Shown: positions 1-4,752 of the stretch, piece after piece
Numbering within the stretch: position 1 is the stretch's first letter
Layout of the letters: the number at the start of each line of letters is the position of its first letter
NCBI GenBank assembly: GCA_017938785.1
Contig: JAGBAU010000128.1
Span: forward strand, 1-7,276
DNA length: 7,276 bases
From: Clostridia bacterium
GTDB taxonomy: Bacteria > Bacillota_A > Clostridia > Christensenellales > Aristaeellaceae
Direction of reading: 5' to 3'
Notes under the pieces: generated by a model
Seen by the model: only the letters and a program-made list of their open reading frames with translations
The model's database searches: none
What the model was told of the DNA's origin: nothing
Position numbers and translations under genes: made by a program

Positions 1-67
1 GGTCAACGTGACCGATGGTGCCGATGTTTACATGAGGCTTGCTGCGCTCAAATTTTGCCTTTGCCAT
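1..67 (-). CDS. tuf: Elongation factor Tu, N-terminal fragment (runs off left edge)
   Basis: Only the first 22 codons are in the window; the rest lies beyond the left edge. The translation reads [22 protein letters not shown]. This is the very conserved start of EF-Tu, leading into the P-loop GHVDHGKT of its GTPase domain. EF-Tu is the cytosolic GTPase that brings aminoacyl-tRNA to the ribosomal A site. The ATG at 65-67 is preceded by a strong Shine-Dalgarno, GGGAGG, at 76-81 with an eight-base spacer, so the start is secure. The gene lies 40 bases downstream of a tRNA-Gly on the same strand with no terminator hairpin between them. Both are probably transcribed from the promoter near 217-245. 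Whether this is the only tuf copy cannot be seen. Confidence 0.95.
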
Positions 68-107
68 GGTGAATTCCTCCCAACAAAAATGAAGTGTGAT
101 ATTCGTA

Positions 108-181
108 TGGAGCGGGTGATGGGAATCGAACCCACGTGATCAGCTTGGGAAGCTGGAGCTCTGCCATTGAGCTACACCCGC
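108..181 (-). tRNA. tRNA-Gly, anticodon CCC
   Basis: A 74-base tRNA with encoded CCA (108-110) folds as a cloverleaf. The acceptor arm is GCGGGTG paired with CACCCGC. The D stem is GCTC/GAGC with loop AATGGCA. The anticodon loop is TTCCCAA, with CCC read from 147-149. The variable loop has four bases, and the T arm is GTGGG-TTCGATT-CCCAT. The discriminator base is T. The length and the GCGGG start are typical of tRNA-Gly. It decodes GGG. The top pair of the anticodon stem is a C-A mismatch (C at 156, A at 140), so that stem has four standard pairs; the rest looks intact. It sits immediately upstream of tuf and downstream of a near-consensus promoter. Confidence 0.95.
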
Positions 182-190
182 GCATTCCCG

Positions 191-210
191 CCGTCATACG
201 CCGTCATACG
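191..210. repeat. Perfect 10-bp tandem duplication CCGTCATACG x2
   Basis: Two adjacent identical 10-mers lie between the tRNA-Gly promoter and the mature tRNA 5' end. The predicted transcription start (about seven bases past the -10 box) falls at or next to the outer end of the repeat, so the duplication makes up most of the short 5' leader of the tRNA precursor. Confidence 0.85.
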
Positions 211-216
211 AAGAAT

Positions 217-245
217 ATTTTAATGGAAAAGCAAGCGTTTGTCAA
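217..245 (-). promoter_or_regulatory. Sigma-A promoter for tRNA-Gly and probably tuf
   Basis: Reading on the minus strand there is a perfect -35 TTGACA (240-245), a 17-base spacer and a -10 TAAAAT (217-222). This is one base from full consensus at optimal spacing. The start site would be near 210, giving a leader of about 30 bases before the tRNA. A strong constitutive promoter is what a stable RNA and EF-Tu would need. Confidence 0.85.
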
Positions 246-271
246 CCACTTAATGTAATTTCCCCGTTTAG

Positions 272-309
272 AAAATACAGGTTTGACCCAAAAATGGTTC
301 AAACCTGTA
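272..309 (-). terminator. Probable intrinsic terminator after sigH
   Basis: An 11-bp perfect inverted repeat (TACAGGTTTGA at 276-286, TCAAACCTGTA at 299-309) is followed on the minus strand by the short T-run TTTT (272-275). It lies about 50 bases past the sigH stop and before the tRNA promoter, a sensible place to end the mrnC-rlmB-rae1-sigH transcript. The stem is not very GC-rich and the U-tract is short, so termination may be partial. Confidence 0.6.
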
Positions 310-335
310 ACATATTTGTGATTCGTTTTTCCAAG

Positions 336-351
336 GCGGACAAACGTCCGC
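336..351 (-). other. Small GC-rich hairpin just past the sigH stop
   Basis: GCGGAC and GTCCGC (336-341 and 346-351) form a six-pair stem with a four-base loop, seven bases beyond the sigH stop codon. No U-tract follows in either direction, so it is not a classical terminator on its own. It could be a 3' stabilising hairpin in front of the longer stem at 276-309. Confidence 0.4.
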
Positions 352-358
352 AAAGGGC

Positions 359-976
359 CTATTTTTCCTTCAAATATTTCAGGAGTTTGCGCTTGATTCG
401 CTGCAGGGCGTTATCGATGGATTTGACGTGGCGGCCCATCTCTTCGCCGATTTCCACGTAGCTCTTTCCCTCCATATAGCGCACCAGAACCTGCTTTTCC
501 AGGTCGGAGAGCATCTGGCCGATGCGTCCCTCGATCACGGACAGATCCTCCCGGTCGATGAGCATCTCCTCCGGATTGGAGGGCACTTCCTCGGTGATCA
601 CATCCAGCAGGGTTCGATCGGAATCCTCATCGTAGATGGGGCGGTTCAGGGATACATAGTTATTGAGCGGGATGTGCTTCTGCCGGGTTGCGGTCTTGAT
701 GGCCGTGATGATCTGGCGGGTGATGCACAGCTCCGCAAACGCACGGAAAGACTTGAGCTTTTCCTTGCGGTAATCCCTTATGGCTTTGTACAGGCCAATC
801 ATGCCCTCCTGCACAATATCCTCATGGTCTGCGCCGATGAGGAAATAACTGCGTGCCTTGGTTCGCACGAAGTTTTTGTACTTATTGAGAAGATATTCCA
901 GCGCAGCGCCGTCCGATTCCTGGGCGAGCTCCACGATATCTTCATCGGACATGTTGTCAAAATCCAACCTGGTCAT
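359..976 (-). CDS. sigH: RNA polymerase sigma-H factor (SigH/Spo0H)
   Basis: This is a sigma-70-family alternative sigma factor of 205 residues that recruits core RNA polymerase to stationary-phase, competence and early-sporulation promoters. It is nearly identical to Bacillus SigH over signature stretches. Region 2 includes KARSYFLIGADHEDIVQEGM (about 40-59), IRDYR, and AELCITRQIITAIKTATRQK (about 81-100, the -10 recognition and melting segment). Region 4 is a helix-turn-helix near 155-200 with GRHVKSIDNALQRIKRKL. A longer in-frame start exists (TTG at 1019-1021), but it has no ribosome binding site and overlaps rae1. The ATG at 974-976 has GGAGGGG directly upstream and gives the usual family length. 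It is the last gene of mrnC-rlmB-rae1-sigH, 22 bases after rae1. SigH alone does not prove sporulation, since many non-sporulating Clostridia keep it. Confidence 0.95.
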   Translation of the reverse strand: MTRLDFDNMSDEDIVELAQESDGAALEYLLNKYKNFVRTKARSYFLIGADHEDIVQEGMIGLYKAIRDYRKEKLKSFRAFAELCITRQIITAIKTATRQKHIPLNNYVSLNRPIYDEDSDRTLLDVITEEVPSNPEEMLIDREDLSVIEGRIGQMLSDLEKQVLVRYMEGKSYVEIGEEMGRHVKSIDNALQRIKRKLLKYLKEK

Positions 977-980
977 CCGT

Positions 981-987
981 CCCCTCC
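981..987 (-). promoter_or_regulatory. Ribosome binding site that fixes the sigH start
   Basis: GGAGGGG on the minus strand stands four bases before the ATG at 974-976 (six bases counted from the GGAGG core). The upstream TTG alternative has no such motif, so this site decides for the 205-residue SigH. Confidence 0.85.
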
Positions 988-998
988 GGTTCTCAAAA

Positions 999-1538
999 TC
1001 ATCCTTTGCGCATCTGTTCAAGCTTCAGGCGGATGTCCGCCGGCAGCCTGTCCTCCACGGTGGAAATGCGCTTGCCTGTGCTGCCCGTACTGGGGCCGCG
1101 TTCCCGGCTGGCCATATCCATCTCCAGCAGCAATTCGCGGGAGGAAAGCCTCTCCGCGCCGCGCCCGAAAGCAATGGTCTGCTCGATGCTGTCGGAAGTG
1201 GCCACGCGCACCTGCGCACGGCGCATGGAGATGTCATCCTCCAGCTCGTCGCAAAGGCGTTCAATATAACAGTCTGCAGTCTCGCCCTTCATGGTGAATA
1301 CCACCCTCAGGGAACCGCGCTCCTCGATGCTGCGCTGCATGCGGTCCGACAGCCAGGCGTCATACACCAGTATGATCTGCTGGCCCGACCAACCCGCGTA
1401 ATCGTGGAGCTTATCGGTGAGCTTGCGCCGCGCGTCCTCCAGGACAATGCTCTCGCGGACAGGCTTGCGAACGTTGATCACGTTGTAGCCGTCCACGATC
1501 AGGATGCGCCTGCGCGGCCCGTTCTCTACGCGCTTCAC
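999..1538 (-). CDS. rae1: Rae1/YacP, NYN (PIN-like) domain ribosome-associated endoribonuclease
   Basis: The product is 179 residues and matches the YacP family; the Bacillus homologue, Rae1, cuts mRNA in the ribosomal A site in a translation-dependent way. The NYN/PIN-like fold is visible from its acidic motifs: ILIVDGYNVIN (about 12-22, first catalytic Asp), LVYDAW (about 57-62), KGETADCYIERL (about 84-95) and VATSD (about 112-116). A conserved helix with SSRELLLEM follows (about 132-140). The C-terminal 40 residues are basic and low in complexity. The only start consistent with the operon is GTG at 1536-1538, which overlaps the rlmB stop as GTGA, a four-base coupling; GAGGG lies just upstream. 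Longer readings run into rlmB in another frame and have no family similarity. Position between rlmB and sigH is the Firmicutes order. Confidence 0.9.
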   Translation of the reverse strand: MKRVENGPRRRILIVDGYNVINVRKPVRESIVLEDARRKLTDKLHDYAGWSGQQIILVYDAWLSDRMQRSIEERGSLRVVFTMKGETADCYIERLCDELEDDISMRRAQVRVATSDSIEQTIAFGRGAERLSSRELLLEMDMASRERGPSTGSTGKRISTVEDRLPADIRLKLEQMRKG

Positions 1539-2599
1539 TTGGCCCTCGCCCGCACGATTTCGTACATCAGAATGCCCGCCGCCACGGAGGCGTTCAGGGA
1601 TTCGATGCTGCCCTTCATGGGAAGGGTCAGGGTGCGGTCGCACTTTTCAAGGGTCAGGCGGGAAATACCCTCGCCCTCGGAGCCGATCACCAGTGCCACA
1701 GGGCCGGTCAGATCCGCCTTCAGGGCGTTTTCGCCGTCCATAGCGGTGCCGATGACCCATGCGCCACGCTCCTTGAGCTCGTCGATGGCGCGGTTCAGGT
1801 TCTTGACGCGGGCGATGCGCATGTAATTCAGCGCGCCCGCCGCAGCCTTTGCGGCCGCCGGACCCAGGCCCGCTGCGCGGCGCTCAGGAACCACTACGCC
1901 GTGTGCGCCCGCGCATTCCGCGGAACGGATGATCGCGCCCAGGTTGTGGGGATCGGTCACACCGTCCAGCAGAATAATGAAGGGATCTTCACCCTGCTCG
2001 TTCGCATAATCGAAAATATCGTCCAGGGTTTTGTAATCCACCGCCGCCACATAGGCCAGCATGCCCTGATGCGCGGGATAGATCTGATCCAGGCGGCTGC
2101 GGTCCACGGTCTGCACCACGGCGCCATTTTCCTTGGCCAGCTTGACGATATCGCGCGCTGCGCCGGAGAGATCGCCCTGTGCCACCAGCAGTTTCTCCAC
2201 CGGACGACCTGCCTTCAGGGCCTCGCGGATGGGATTGCGGCCCACCAGCAGGTTTTCATTCTCCTCCACGGGCACGGCGTCCTGGTTGGGCACGGGAATG
2301 AAATCCCGTCTCTCCTCGCCCACCGGTGCGCGGTCATAGCGGGGCTTTCGATCGAAATCACGGCGCGGACGCTCCTGCGGTGCGGCGTCATTGCCCACGC
2401 GCTGGGCGGCAGGCACATTCTGGTACACCGCGCCTACGCGGGGCGCATTACCGCGGGGAGTGCTGCGGTCGCTGCGGTAGTTATTGCCGCGATAGTTTTC
2501 TTCTTTCTCTTCGCCGCGCACGGGATAGGTTCTGCGGGCAGCGCCCTTCATATCCCTGTTGGGGCGGAAACCGCCGTTCCGGCGTTCGTCATTCTTCAT
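1535..2599 (-). CDS. rlmB: 23S rRNA 2'-O-ribose methyltransferase, TrmH/SpoU family (RlmB-like, YacO)
   Basis: This SPOUT methyltransferase transfers a methyl group from SAM to the 2'-OH of a guanosine in 23S rRNA (Gm2251 in E. coli). Of its 354 residues, the first ~113 form an Arg/Asn/Pro/Glu-rich, low-complexity and probably disordered extension. The substrate-binding domain starts near 116 (NLLVGRNPIREAL). The knotted catalytic domain shows motif 1 at about 211-238 (DGVTDPHNLGAIIRSAECAG), motif 2 at 304-314 (VIGSEGEGISR) and motif 3 at about 325-347 (LTLPMKGSIESLNASVAAGI). E. coli RlmB is about 243 residues, so the core is complete and the extension is extra. The ATG at 2597-2599 has GGAGGG at 2605-2610 and overlaps mrnC by 11 bases. 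The exact target nucleotide is inferred from the family; a related tRNA or rRNA site is possible. Confidence 0.9.
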   Translation of the reverse strand: MKNDERRNGGFRPNRDMKGAARRTYPVRGEEKEENYRGNNYRSDRSTPRGNAPRVGAVYQNVPAAQRVGNDAAPQERPRRDFDRKPRYDRAPVGEERRDFIPVPNQDAVPVEENENLLVGRNPIREALKAGRPVEKLLVAQGDLSGAARDIVKLAKENGAVVQTVDRSRLDQIYPAHQGMLAYVAAVDYKTLDDIFDYANEQGEDPFIILLDGVTDPHNLGAIIRSAECAGAHGVVVPERRAAGLGPAAAKAAAGALNYMRIARVKNLNRAIDELKERGAWVIGTAMDGENALKADLTGPVALVIGSEGEGISRLTLEKCDRTLTLPMKGSIESLNASVAAGILMYEIVRARAK

Positions 2600-2993
2600 C
2601 GAAACCCTCCATGTATTCCTCCGGCAACGCAATCTTCATCAGCGTATCCAGCCGCTTCTGCTGTCCGGTGAGATAGAGATAGCCCATCAGCGCCTCCAGG
2701 CCCGTGGCCTTGTGGTACTCCGCCGGATTGTCATTGCGCGGCGGATTCTGATGCGCATTGCGGGCGCGGCGCACAACACTTGCCTCCGCTTCGGTCAACT
2801 CACCCTCAATGCGGGTCAGCGCCTGGGCCTGCCCATGGTTACACACCATGGATACGGCCTCCTTATGCATCTGCTGCACCCGGCCGCCCTTGCGCACCAG
2901 CGCGCGGCGCACATAAAGATCATATATGGTATCGCCCAGGTACGCCAGTTCCAGCGAACCGGGCAGAGAATTGTGTTCAAACGTGAAAGCCAT
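2589..2993 (-). CDS. mrnC: Mini-ribonuclease III (MrnC)
   Basis: The product is 134 residues: a single RNase III catalytic domain without the double-stranded RNA-binding domain, as is normal for this Firmicutes enzyme. In Bacillus it dimerises and matures both ends of 23S rRNA with help from protein L3. The RNase III signature reads LAYLGDTIYDLYVR (about 16-29) with the catalytic Asp at 21. The second acidic cluster is KATGLEALMGYLYLTG (about 95-110) with Glu at 100. The segment RRARNAHQNPP (about 75-85) is also family-typical. The ATG at 2991-2993 is preceded by AAGGAGA at 2998-3004; the frame is open further upstream, but that part is leader. It is the first gene of the operon, about 63 bases after the predicted transcription start. 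The cysS gene that commonly precedes it in Bacillota is absent; a long DnaA-box-rich intergenic region takes its place. Confidence 0.93.
   Translation of the reverse strand: MAFTFEHNSLPGSLELAYLGDTIYDLYVRRALVRKGGRVQQMHKEAVSMVCNHGQAQALTRIEGELTEAEASVVRRARNAHQNPPRNDNPAEYHKATGLEALMGYLYLTGQQKRLDTLMKIALPEEYMEGFDEE
2605..2610 (-). promoter_or_regulatory. Ribosome binding site of rlmB inside mrnC
   Basis: GGAGGG on the minus strand is five bases before the ATG at 2597-2599 and lies within the last codons of mrnC. It supports this start over the in-frame upstream start at 2632, and indicates translational coupling. Confidence 0.8.
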
Positions 2994-3005
2994 TTCGTCT
3001 CCTTC

Positions 3006-3025
3006 GGCGCAGCAACCGCCGCACC
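3006..3025 (-). other. Hairpin in the mrnC leader next to the ribosome binding site
   Basis: On the minus strand GGTGCGGC (3018-3025) can pair with GCTGCGCC (3006-3013) across a GGTT loop: eight pairs, two of them G-U. It ends two bases before the AAGGAGA of mrnC and could affect ribosome access. There is no direct proof that it forms. Confidence 0.35.
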
Positions 3026-3062
3026 CCGTTTTTACCCACATTACCCGATTTTATATGATTCC

Positions 3063-3091
3063 AGTATAACAGAAGAAATGTTTCCAAACAA
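3063..3091 (-). promoter_or_regulatory. Sigma-A promoter of the mrnC-rlmB-rae1-sigH operon
   Basis: On the minus strand there is a -35 TTGTTT (3086-3091), a 17-base spacer and a -10 TATACT (3063-3068), preceded by TG one base upstream, which makes an extended -10. The start would lie near 3056, giving a leader of about 63 bases. It is the best promoter match in the mrnC upstream region and lies between the gene and the DnaA-box cluster. Confidence 0.7.
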
Positions 3092-3139
3092 GCAAAGAAT
3101 GCAAATTTTTGTAAAATATTATTCCTTTCGATTCACCAC

Positions 3140-3155
3140 TCCTGTATAAACAGGA
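3140..3155. repeat. Short inverted repeat upstream of the mrnC promoter
   Basis: TCCTGT and ACAGGA (3140-3145, 3150-3155) flank ATAA. The perfect six-base arms sit about 50 bases upstream of the -35 box. It may be an operator half-site pair or a chance palindrome. No regulator is recognised. Confidence 0.35.
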
Positions 3156-3192
3156 AATCCAGGATGTATATTCACCGTGTAAACCGGTGGGT

Positions 3193-3307
3193 AAATCCAC
3201 ACTTTCCACACAGTTATCCACAGCTTTTATCCCCTGTTTCCAGGGTTTTCCGCAGTTTTACCCCGTTATCCACAATTTCGTATTTTTAATGCACAATTTA
3301 ATCCACA
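3193..3307 (+). other. DnaA-box cluster, all in one orientation
   Basis: Within 115 bases there are two perfect DnaA boxes TTATCCACA (3214-3222, 3266-3274), one with a single mismatch (TAATCCACA, 3299-3307), and three weaker ones: AAATCCACA 3193-3201, CTTTCCACA 3202-3210, TAATGCACA 3287-3295. All read on the plus strand. By base composition alone an exact box is expected about 0.06 times in a window this size on both strands. Further boxes stand at 3463-3471 and 3558-3566. The arrangement resembles oriC or a DnaA-titrating or regulatory cluster, but no dnaA, dnaN or rpmH is beside it. The role is inferred; the motif clustering is seen directly. Confidence 0.75.
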
Positions 3308-3462
3308 GAATACGGTCTATTTTAAACACATCCTCTTCATGTTTGGTCGGTTTTAATGACCTTCCACCTGTTTCTCTGTCAAAATTTTGTCCATATCGCA
3401 CGAAACAACCATTTCGAGATGGATAAATCACCATCTTTTTCCACCGGAATTCGGGTCGTTTG

Positions 3463-3471
3463 TGTGAATAA
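3463..3471 (-). other. DnaA-box-like 9-mer, reverse orientation
   Basis: TGTGAATAA on the plus strand is TTATTCACA on the minus strand. It fits the relaxed DnaA consensus TTATNCACA and directly abuts the AT-rich tract that starts at 3472. Confidence 0.5.
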
Positions 3472-3520
3472 ATGTTTCAAAACTATTTCATGTATATGTT
3501 TTTAAATTATACGTTATCTT
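3472..3520. other. AT-rich tract, possible DNA-unwinding element
   Basis: By hand count only 9 of 49 bases are G or C (about 18%), in sharp contrast to the GC-rich genes on both sides. It lies between the reverse box at 3463-3471 and the box at 3558-3566, a position that would suit a duplex-unwinding element of an origin. It is followed by a seven-pair hairpin, TTGAAGG/CCTTCAA, at 3520-3538. Promoter or spacer DNA is the ordinary alternative. Confidence 0.4.
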
Positions 3521-3557
3521 TGAAGGATAAGCCTTCAATCCTGCAATTCTACCGCTT

Positions 3558-3566
3558 CTATCCACA
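3558..3566 (+). other. DnaA-box-like 9-mer, one mismatch
   Basis: CTATCCACA differs from TTATCCACA only in the first base, the least constrained position. It is the last box before the terminators behind tsaD. Confidence 0.5.
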
Positions 3567-3594
3567 TAATCACAGCCAAAAGGTGAACATTTAC

Positions 3595-3634
3595 AAAAAC
3601 CACCCCGGAAGCACAGCTTCAGAAGGTGGTTTTT
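3595..3634. terminator. Bidirectional intrinsic terminator, second after tsaD
   Basis: AAAAACCACC (3595-3604) and GGTGGTTTTT (3625-3634) are exact inverted repeats. An inner stem GAAGC/GCTTC (3608-3612, 3616-3620) extends the hairpin. Read on either strand the structure ends in a run of five U, so it can stop transcription both ways. In the minus direction it is a backup behind the terminator at 3647-3680. Confidence 0.8.
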
Positions 3635-3646
3635 ACTTACAGAATG

Positions 3647-3680
3647 AAAATGTGGCGGGGTTCAAACCTCCGCCACATTT
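3647..3680 (-). terminator. Intrinsic terminator directly after tsaD
   Basis: TGTGGCGG (3651-3658) pairs with CCGCCACA (3670-3677), with three more A-T pairs outside. On the minus strand the GC-rich stem is followed by UUUU (3647-3650). It begins five bases past the tsaD stop codon and ends the tsaD transcript. Confidence 0.85.
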
Positions 3681-3684
3681 CAAA

Positions 3685-4752
3685 TCAGCCGAACATCCGC
3701 AGGGACGGCAGCGCATTCAGGTCGAGACTTGCCACCTCGCCCGCCATCAGGCTGTAGAAGCCCGCTGCGCCGATCATCACTGCATTATCCGTGCACAGGC
3801 GCTTGGGCGGCAGGTACACCTGCAGGCCCTTCTTTTTTCCCCTGCGCTCCAGTTCACTCCTCAGCAGGGAATTGGCCGCTACGCCGCCGGCAACCGCCAG
3901 CTTCGTTGCACCCACATCCTTCGCCGCCATGAGCGTCTTATCCACAAGCAGGTCCACAACGCTTCTGCGGAAGGAGGCCGCGAAATCCTTGGCCACAATC
4001 TCCACGCCCTGCTGGCGCAGGTTGTGAGCCTGGTTGATGACGGCGGTCTTCAGGCCGCTGAAGGAAAAATCGTACTTGCCCTCGGTGTGGGGACGGGGAA
4101 ACTTATAGGCATGGTCGTCGCCCTCATCCGCCAGCTTATCCAGCAGCGGTCCGCCGGGATAGGGTATGCTGAGCACGCGGGCCACCTTGTCGAAGGCCTC
4201 GCCTGCGGCGTCATCGGTGGTCTGGCCGATGAGCCGGTACTGGCCGTAGTGGTCCACTGCCACGATATGGCTGTGTCCGCCGGAAGCCACCAGGCACACG
4301 AAGGGCGGCTCCAGATCGGGATGGGCGATGTAATTGGCGCTGACGTGGCCCTCAATGTGGTTCACCGGAATCAGCGGAAGATCGCGGGCATAGGCCAGGG
4401 ATTTTGCCCAGCTCACGCCGGTGAGCAGCGCGCCCACCAGACCGGGGCCATAGGTCACGGCGATGGCGTCGATGTCGTCGAGGGTGCATCCCGCCTCCTC
4501 CAGCGCCTTTTCCAGCAGCGGATCGATGGCCTCCACATGCATGCGGCTGGCGATCTCCGGCACCACGCCGCCGTAGAGGGCATGGGTATCAATCTGGCTG
4601 GCGATGGCATTGGCGCGCTCGATGCGGCCGTCCTCCACGATGGCGATGGCAGTTTCATCGCAGGAAGATTCCACGGCCAGGATGCGGGCATGGCCCTTTT
4701 CGCGCAAAAGTGCAGCCTTTTCAATCATGCGCGCTTCGTAGCTTTGCATCAT
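3685..4752 (-). CDS. tsaD: tRNA N6-threonylcarbamoyladenosine (t6A37) transferase subunit TsaD
   Basis: TsaD (Kae1/YgjD/Gcp) transfers the threonylcarbamoyl group from TC-AMP to A37 of ANN-decoding tRNAs, working with TsaB and TsaE, neither of which is in this window. The product is 355 residues. The ASKHA ATPase fold begins with ILAVESSCDETA (about 24-35). GGVVPEIASRMHVEAI (about 61-76) and NHIEGH (131-136) follow, where H132 and H136 are the metal ligands. Next come VASGGHSH, TTDDAAGEAFDKVAR, FSFSGLKTAVIN and AGGVAANSLLR, and the last metal ligand Asp 322 in CTDNAVMIGAAG. All key residues are present. Two adjacent ATGs (4750-4752, 4747-4749) share the GGGAGG at 4758-4763; the first makes an ATGA overlap with the upstream stop. 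About 20 residues precede the usual family start, so a later start is possible. Confidence 0.95.
   Translation of the reverse strand: MMQSYEARMIEKAALLREKGHARILAVESSCDETAIAIVEDGRIERANAIASQIDTHALYGGVVPEIASRMHVEAIDPLLEKALEEAGCTLDDIDAIAVTYGPGLVGALLTGVSWAKSLAYARDLPLIPVNHIEGHVSANYIAHPDLEPPFVCLVASGGHSHIVAVDHYGQYRLIGQTTDDAAGEAFDKVARVLSIPYPGGPLLDKLADEGDDHAYKFPRPHTEGKYDFSFSGLKTAVINQAHNLRQQGVEIVAKDFAASFRRSVVDLLVDKTLMAAKDVGATKLAVAGGVAANSLLRSELERRGKKKGLQVYLPPKRLCTDNAVMIGAAGFYSLMAGEVASLDLNALPSLRMFG

Noticed and set aside
102..213. Seven-base inverted repeat TTCGTAT/ATACGAA flanking the tRNA
   Set aside because: The arms are short, unequally distant from the tRNA ends, and the outer arm probably lies partly upstream of the transcription start; likely chance.
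977..1021. Longer SigH starting at TTG 1019-1021
   Set aside because: No ribosome binding site precedes it, it would overlap rae1, and the ATG at 974-976 has GGAGGGG and gives the family's normal length.
3380..3389. Palindrome CAAAATTTTG as a possible operator
   Set aside because: Ten AT-rich bases are expected by chance in DNA of this composition, and it is not placed at a promoter I can identify.
3187..3426. Small plus-strand open frame (79 codons) in the intergenic region
   Set aside because: It is composed of the DnaA boxes and AT-rich spacer, has no ATG with a Shine-Dalgarno, and shows no protein-like composition or family resemblance.
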